Shown in pieces: positions 6,910 through 10,032 of a stretch of 10,032 nt of DNA. Position 1 is the first letter of the stretch, and each line of letters starts with the position of its first letter. A program made the position numbers and the translations under genes. Under the pieces are notes generated by a model, which saw nothing but the letters and a program-made list of their open reading frames with translations, ran no database searches and was not told where the DNA came from. Location: the NCBI GenBank assembly GCA_014800065.1, contig JAAVGX010000063.1:1-10032 (forward strand), given 5' to 3'. This DNA is from Bacteroidales bacterium (GTDB taxonomy: Bacteria; Bacteroidota; Bacteroidia; Bacteroidales; Muribaculaceae).

Positions 6910-7508
6910 AAGAGCAAAAATTCAGTGTTGCAGGAGCCGTCCGCGATAATTACCCTGAGTATTGGAATCGCGGTATTCAAACATATCCTGCCGACCAATG
7001 TGCCCCGTTCTGTAAAGTTACCGACCGCTGGGGCCTGTTCTCAAACTTTGGCGACACCCCCATTGAAGTTGAGGGTGTAAGGTTTAAAAACAGCGAACAG
7101 CTCTTTCAGATACTCAAATTCACCTCGCACGAAGCTGTTGCCGACATCTTGGCGGCCAACGGTCAGAAAATCAAGATGAAAGCCAAGAAATGGAATAAGA
7201 TTTGTGCCCGTGCTGACTGGGGCTCAATGCTGGTGGAGGCTATGAAATTTGCCATAACCACGAAGTATGAGCAAAATGCGGCGTTTCGTGAGGCTCTTGA
7301 AAGCAGCAAGGGATTTTATATTGTGGAAGATCAAACCTCATTTCCCGGAACCACAGCCAACACATGGGGCGCAAAACTCATCGACGGCAACTTTGTGGGG
7401 CCGAATCTGATGGGTCAACTTCTCATGGAGCTTCGCGACTCCGGGCCTCTGCTCTACTCCCTTCCCGAGGACGCATTTGACCTAATCAAAGCAACTCGCG
7501 GCATTTGA
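6906..7508 (+). CDS. NADAR-domain protein (predicted ADP-ribosyl/N-glycosidic hydrolase, candidate antidote)
   Basis: A 200-aa protein of the NADAR (YbiA/COG3236-like) family. Family signatures are WGLFSNF (42-48), EGVRFKNSEQLFQILKF with E64 (56-72), a basic KMKAKKW stretch, the MKFAITTKYEQN segment, and near the C-terminus NTWGAKLIDG (152-161) followed by GPNLMGQLLMELR. The domain spans about 38-178, with a 37-residue N-terminal extension. Known members cleave N-glycosidic bonds: YbiA/RibX-type enzymes act on riboflavin-pathway intermediates, and others remove ADP-ribose from guanine in DNA, serving as antitoxins to DarT2-like transferases. The 4-nt overlap with the ART-like gene favours the second role here (inference). 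It is the last gene of the cluster. I see no strong terminator after it, only a weak short stem near 7520-7535. Confidence 0.88.
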   Translation: MKEQKFSVAGAVRDNYPEYWNRGIQTYPADQCAPFCKVTDRWGLFSNFGDTPIEVEGVRFKNSEQLFQILKFTSHEAVADILAANGQKIKMKAKKWNKICARADWGSMLVEAMKFAITTKYEQNAAFREALESSKGFYIVEDQTSFPGTTANTWGAKLIDGNFVGPNLMGQLLMELRDSGPLLYSLPEDAFDLIKATRGI

Positions 7509-7582
7509 AATTATTTAATCAGCTATAAAGTAGCAATTCCTGACCTTATCCCGAATTAGAATATAATTCAAAAAGAATATCG

Positions 7583-7590
7583 TAATTTTG
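7583..7590 (+). promoter_or_regulatory. TAnnTTTG promoter element
   Basis: TAATTTTG matches the Bacteroidota -7 consensus exactly, but no TTG lies at the -33 distance. A transcript would start near 7596, ten bases before the ATG of a 20-codon ORF, and could also read on into the integrase gene. Confidence 0.4.
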
Positions 7591-7605
7591 TAGCGTAAAA
7601 AAAAC

Positions 7606-7668
7606 ATGATTAATTTGGCAGATGTTTGGGTTTTGGCGTATTTGGGTATGTGTGGTATTATGCTTTGA
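7606..7668 (+). CDS. Possible 20-aa hydrophobic peptide
   Basis: The ATG follows an A-rich run (7597-7604), which is favourable for initiation in Bacteroidota, and lies just downstream of an exact TAnnTTTG element. The predicted peptide, MINLADVWVLAYLGMCGIML, is almost entirely hydrophobic and long enough to span a membrane once. It could be a leader peptide for the integrase transcript, a small membrane or type I toxin-like peptide, or a chance ORF. No homology is claimed. Confidence 0.25.
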   Translation: MINLADVWVLAYLGMCGIML

Positions 7669-7713
7669 TTTACAGCACTCAGCACTTGAGACGCTATGCA
7701 ATTATGTACCATA

Positions 7714-7741
7714 TTGGCGCTAACCTGCCCAACTTATTTTG
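7714..7741 (+). promoter_or_regulatory. Weak promoter candidate for the integrase gene
   Basis: TTATTTTG at 7734-7741 differs from TAnnTTTG at one key position. A TTG at 7714-7716 lies 17 nt upstream, an acceptable -33 distance. It abuts the tandem repeats and would give a leader of about 40 nt before the ATG at 7789. Confidence 0.3.
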
Positions 7742-7771
7742 TTACTCGTTTGTTACTTGTTTGTTATTCGA
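7739..7771 (+). repeat. Three tandem 11-bp repeats upstream of the integrase
   Basis: The units are TTGTTACTCGT (7739-7749), TTGTTACTTGT (7750-7760) and TTGTTATTCGA (7761-7771). An 11-bp period places each copy on nearly the same face of the helix. They end 17 nt before the integrase start, so they could be arm-type binding sites of the recombinase or an autoregulatory operator. Confidence 0.6.
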
Positions 7772-7788
7772 TTTATTAATCCGCCCCT

Positions 7789-8937
7789 ATGAAAAATAGA
7801 AGAGTTAAGGAACCGGTGCGAATCCGGGAAAAGAAGTTGGCCAATGGCAATGTGTCTCTGTATCTTGATATATATGTGAATGGCCAGAGGCATTATGAGT
7901 TCTTAAAGCTGTATCTCCTTCCGGGTAATGATGCAGGGACTCGACGACAAAATCAAAGCACGATGGCCACTGCTAATGCGGTGAAGGCTCTAAGAATTGT
8001 TGAGATACAGAATAGTGCTCATGGGTTCACGCCAAAGAATAGCCGTGTTTCCGTATTGGATTATGCCGAGAAGGTGACGCTGACTAAGAGTCAGAGTTCT
8101 CGAGGGCAGAAGGGTACATGGTTGAGTTTTTTCAAGATGCTGAGGGAGTACGAGCAACGGCCTAATTTTTCTTTTGAGCAGATAGACCGCAAGTGGATTG
8201 AGGGTTTTGGTAAGTTTTTGGTTGAGCTGACTGATACGCAGCCGAACGAATCAGAGGGAGCCAAAGATGTAAGGCGGCTAAAGCATAACACTTGTGTGGT
8301 GTATTTTTCAAAGCTTGTTACTATTCTGAGAATGGCAGTCGAAGATGGGTTGCTTGACAAGGTGCCAAACTATAAAACCTTAGGCGCGTTAAAGGAGTCG
8401 CACCGTGCATTTTTGACTCTTGATGAGCTGAATATGATGCACAGGACGCCGTGTTCTAAAGTGAATGAAAGTACACGTAGGGCTTTTCTTTTTTCGTGTC
8501 TGACGGGGTTACGCTACAGTGATGTGTACGCGCTCAAGTGGGGAAATGTAAGCCAGTCGAATGGGCTTTGTCGGATTACGTTCAGGCAGCAGAAGACATC
8601 GGAGTTGCAGTATCTTGACATATCTCCACAGGCTGAGGCGTTGATGGGTGAGCGCGGTGAATCCGGGGAAGAAGACTATGTGTTCGGTAAAATGCCAAAT
8701 GTGGGCACGGTGACGCGCCAGCTCAACGAATGGGCAAAGGCGGCTAAGATTGAGAAACATGTTACGTTCCATGTGGCGCGCCACACCTTTGCGACTTTGA
8801 TGCTGACTCTTGGTACTGATTTGTATACGGTGTCGAAGCTCCTTGGGCATCGTAATGTGTCGACCACCCAAATTTATGCGAAGGTTATAGACCAGGCCAA
8901 ACGCGAGGCAGTTCTGCGCATTCCGGAACTGAAGTGA
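7789..8937 (+). CDS. Tyrosine recombinase / site-specific integrase
   Basis: A complete 382-aa integrase of the type found on Bacteroidales mobile elements. The N-terminal arm-binding domain (about 8-90) includes LYLDIYVNGQRHYEFLKLYL. A SAM-like core-binding domain (about 100-205) includes the YFSKLVTIL helix, and the catalytic domain runs from about 210 to the end. Active-site residues are in place: R242 in TGLRYSD, K269 in FRQQKTSE, H328 and R331 in HVARHTF, H354 in LLGHRNV, and nucleophile Y363 in TTQIYAKV. It should catalyse integration and excision of a mobile element by strand exchange through a 3'-phosphotyrosine. No excisionase, relaxase or phage structural gene is visible, so the element type is unknown. 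It is preceded by tandem 11-bp repeats and is convergent with a restriction endonuclease gene. Its position beside the ART/NADAR cluster suggests that cluster is mobile cargo. Confidence 0.95.
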   Translation: MKNRRVKEPVRIREKKLANGNVSLYLDIYVNGQRHYEFLKLYLLPGNDAGTRRQNQSTMATANAVKALRIVEIQNSAHGFTPKNSRVSVLDYAEKVTLTKSQSSRGQKGTWLSFFKMLREYEQRPNFSFEQIDRKWIEGFGKFLVELTDTQPNESEGAKDVRRLKHNTCVVYFSKLVTILRMAVEDGLLDKVPNYKTLGALKESHRAFLTLDELNMMHRTPCSKVNESTRRAFLFSCLTGLRYSDVYALKWGNVSQSNGLCRITFRQQKTSELQYLDISPQAEALMGERGESGEEDYVFGKMPNVGTVTRQLNEWAKAAKIEKHVTFHVARHTFATLMLTLGTDLYTVSKLLGHRNVSTTQIYAKVIDQAKREAVLRIPELK

Positions 8938-9003
8938 AAACAACGGGATTTAGAGGACGATGAAACGTATTCAGAAAATTGAATAATCCTAACGAAATAC
9001 ATA
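8938..9003. other. Short convergent intergenic gap
   Basis: This 66-nt gap separates the 3' ends of the integrase and the nuclease genes. It contains only a weak 5-bp hairpin (8969-8973 with 8980-8984), which is insufficient to call a terminator. No attachment site is recognised. Confidence 0.5.
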
Positions 9004-10032
9004 TCATTGTTTTGCCAAGTAGTCGTATCTCTTGGCATGGCGAAACCCATGTTTCTCAGCTTCCGCTACCGTCCAAACAAACATCTCACCTTTGTTCTTT
9101 ATTACCGTTTTGTCATACATTTGATCGAATGGCAGATGGTATATTTTCTCTCCATTATTTATGTTACATTTTATTCGAGGGAACTCAACCATCGTCAAGC
9201 GTCTTATCTCTATATTCAGCACACTTGCAAAATGAAGCGCCATTTCGGTAACTTCCGTATTCGGACCGATAATTAAACAGCCACAAACAGAGTCATACTC
9301 GGTGGAGCTCCTAAACTTGTATTCGAGAGTAGTACCGGCCAATTGCATTATAACATTCTCTCTTATTGGGGTTTTACCACTCCAGTATTTACACTGAACA
9401 ATCATCACACGCACCCCAAACAAACTATAATTAGAGTTTACGGCAATTAAGTCGCGACCCAAGTCGCCCAATCTATAACGCACCCCAAACATTTCCACCT
9501 TCCACCCTTGTGCCATAAGTTGAAAAGCACAACTCATCTCAAAATCTCGACCGATAAACCAGTTGGATTTATTACGACCACGGATATATCGATCTAATGC
9601 AATTTGACTTTTTTCTGAGTCGGACAACGAATCATATTCTGATTGCGAAAGATACTCTTTTCGAGCATCGTAATGCTCATCTATCAAAGTTTGATAACTG
9701 GAATGTTCAACTCGTTCGATGAGTTCTCTTTCAGACTCAAGGTATTCTCCTAATTCAGGAAAATTCGTTTTAATATAGGAAATTTGGAATTCCAGTGTTT
9801 TATATTTAATGAAATACTCTTTTGCCTTTTTCCGCGATTCTTTTACAATATCTTCTGCTTTAAGTGCCGGATGAGCTTTGTGGCGCAAGAAGCTTTCGCG
9901 CTCGGTAAAGAAAAGGGACTCGTAATCAAATAATAACGTTGCTGCTGATTTAAAAGGCGCTGTACTCTGCAAAAAGTTCATAGTGGTATGATTCAACCTT
10001 TCGGCTTCAGATAGTTTGTATCGAGCCTCAGC
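9004..10032 (-). CDS. Mrr-like restriction endonuclease with N-terminal coiled coil (5' end outside window)
   Basis: A C-terminal PD-(D/E)xK nuclease domain of the Mrr/REase type is clear. FIGRDFEMSCAFQLMAQGW is followed by GDLGRDLIA, whose catalytic aspartate is at 9453-9451, and by VMIVQCKYW with Q at 9396-9394 and K at 9390-9388. The preceding part is highly charged and helical (KESRKKAKEYF, ESERELIERVEH), as expected for a coiled coil or linker. An in-frame TTG (9996) and ATG (9981) could start the protein. However, the frame stays open through 12 more codons (RYKLSEAER and neighbours, coding-like) to the window edge, so the gene is probably longer at its N-terminus. Related proteins cleave modified or foreign DNA (type IV restriction). 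No partner methyltransferase is adjacent on this strand. It is a likely defence gene on the same island as the integrase. Confidence 0.82.
   Translation of the reverse strand, partial: AEARYKLSEAERLNHTTMNFLQSTAPFKSAATLLFDYESLFFTERESFLRHKAHPALKAEDIVKESRKKAKEYFIKYKTLEFQISYIKTNFPELGEYLESERELIERVEHSSYQTLIDEHYDARKEYLSQSEYDSLSDSEKSQIALDRYIRGRNKSNWFIGRDFEMSCAFQLMAQGWKVEMFGVRYRLGDLGRDLIAVNSNYSLFGVRVMIVQCKYWSGKTPIRENVIMQLAGTTLEYKFRSSTEYDSVCGCLIIGPNTEVTEMALHFASVLNIEIRRLTMVEFPRIKCNINNGEKIYHLPFDQMYDKTVIKNKGEMFVWTVAEAEKHGFRHAKRYDYLAKQ

Larger units (their letters stand above)
7509..7788. other. Intergenic region between the NADAR and integrase genes
   Basis: This 280-nt AT-rich stretch contains a TAATTTTG promoter-like site, a possible 20-codon ORF, a second weak promoter and three tandem 11-bp repeats, each listed separately. 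I searched for an attachment-site duplication near the integrase (here, 3590-3720 and 8938-9003) and saw no convincing matching pair by eye. Confidence 0.6.

Noticed and set aside
9004..9276. Short plus-strand frames at the 3' end of the nuclease gene
   Set aside because: They are antisense to a domain-supported nuclease and show no coding signature of their own.

Overview
The window looks like a Bacteroidota chromosome, most likely order Bacteroidales. Matches to the TAnnTTTG promoter element of this phylum precede four transcription units, Shine-Dalgarno sequences are weak or absent, start codons sit behind A-rich leaders, and the pullulanase, CMD-cupin and tyrosine-recombinase proteins have Bacteroidales character. 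A family-level guess such as Muribaculaceae is weak. No rRNA, tRNA or CRISPR array is visible.

Left part (1-3590), probably core genome. A small uncharacterised protein is encoded on the minus strand (58-324) with its own promoter. After a long intergenic region comes a plus-strand pair: an exported type I pullulanase (GH13) and, 15 nt downstream, an exported carboxymuconolactone-decarboxylase/cupin fusion. A clear hairpin terminator closes this unit.

Middle part (3680-7508), the main accessory feature. A four-gene plus-strand cluster starts from a good Bacteroidota promoter. The first two genes are divergent paralogs, each with two N-terminal helix-turn-helix segments and a DNA-methyltransferase-like Rossmann core. 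In both, the catalytic DPPY-type motif is replaced by DLPxSI. The third gene resembles an ADP-ribosyltransferase (ART). The fourth is a NADAR-domain protein whose start codon overlaps the ART stop codon (ATGA). NADAR proteins can remove ADP-ribose from guanine, so ART plus NADAR reads as a toxin/antidote or reversible DNA ADP-ribosylation pair, and the methyltransferase-like proteins could be its DNA-recognition or sensor part. A perfect 21-bp inverted repeat 143 nt apart separates the two methyltransferase-like genes.

Right part (7509-10032), mobility and restriction. A 280-nt region holds a promoter-like site, a possible 20-codon hydrophobic ORF and three tandem 11-bp repeats just ahead of a complete tyrosine recombinase. 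Convergent to it is an Mrr-like PD-(D/E)xK restriction endonuclease whose reading frame stays open to the window edge, so its N-terminus is missing. The integrase and nuclease suggest that 3.6-10 kb is a mobile defence island.
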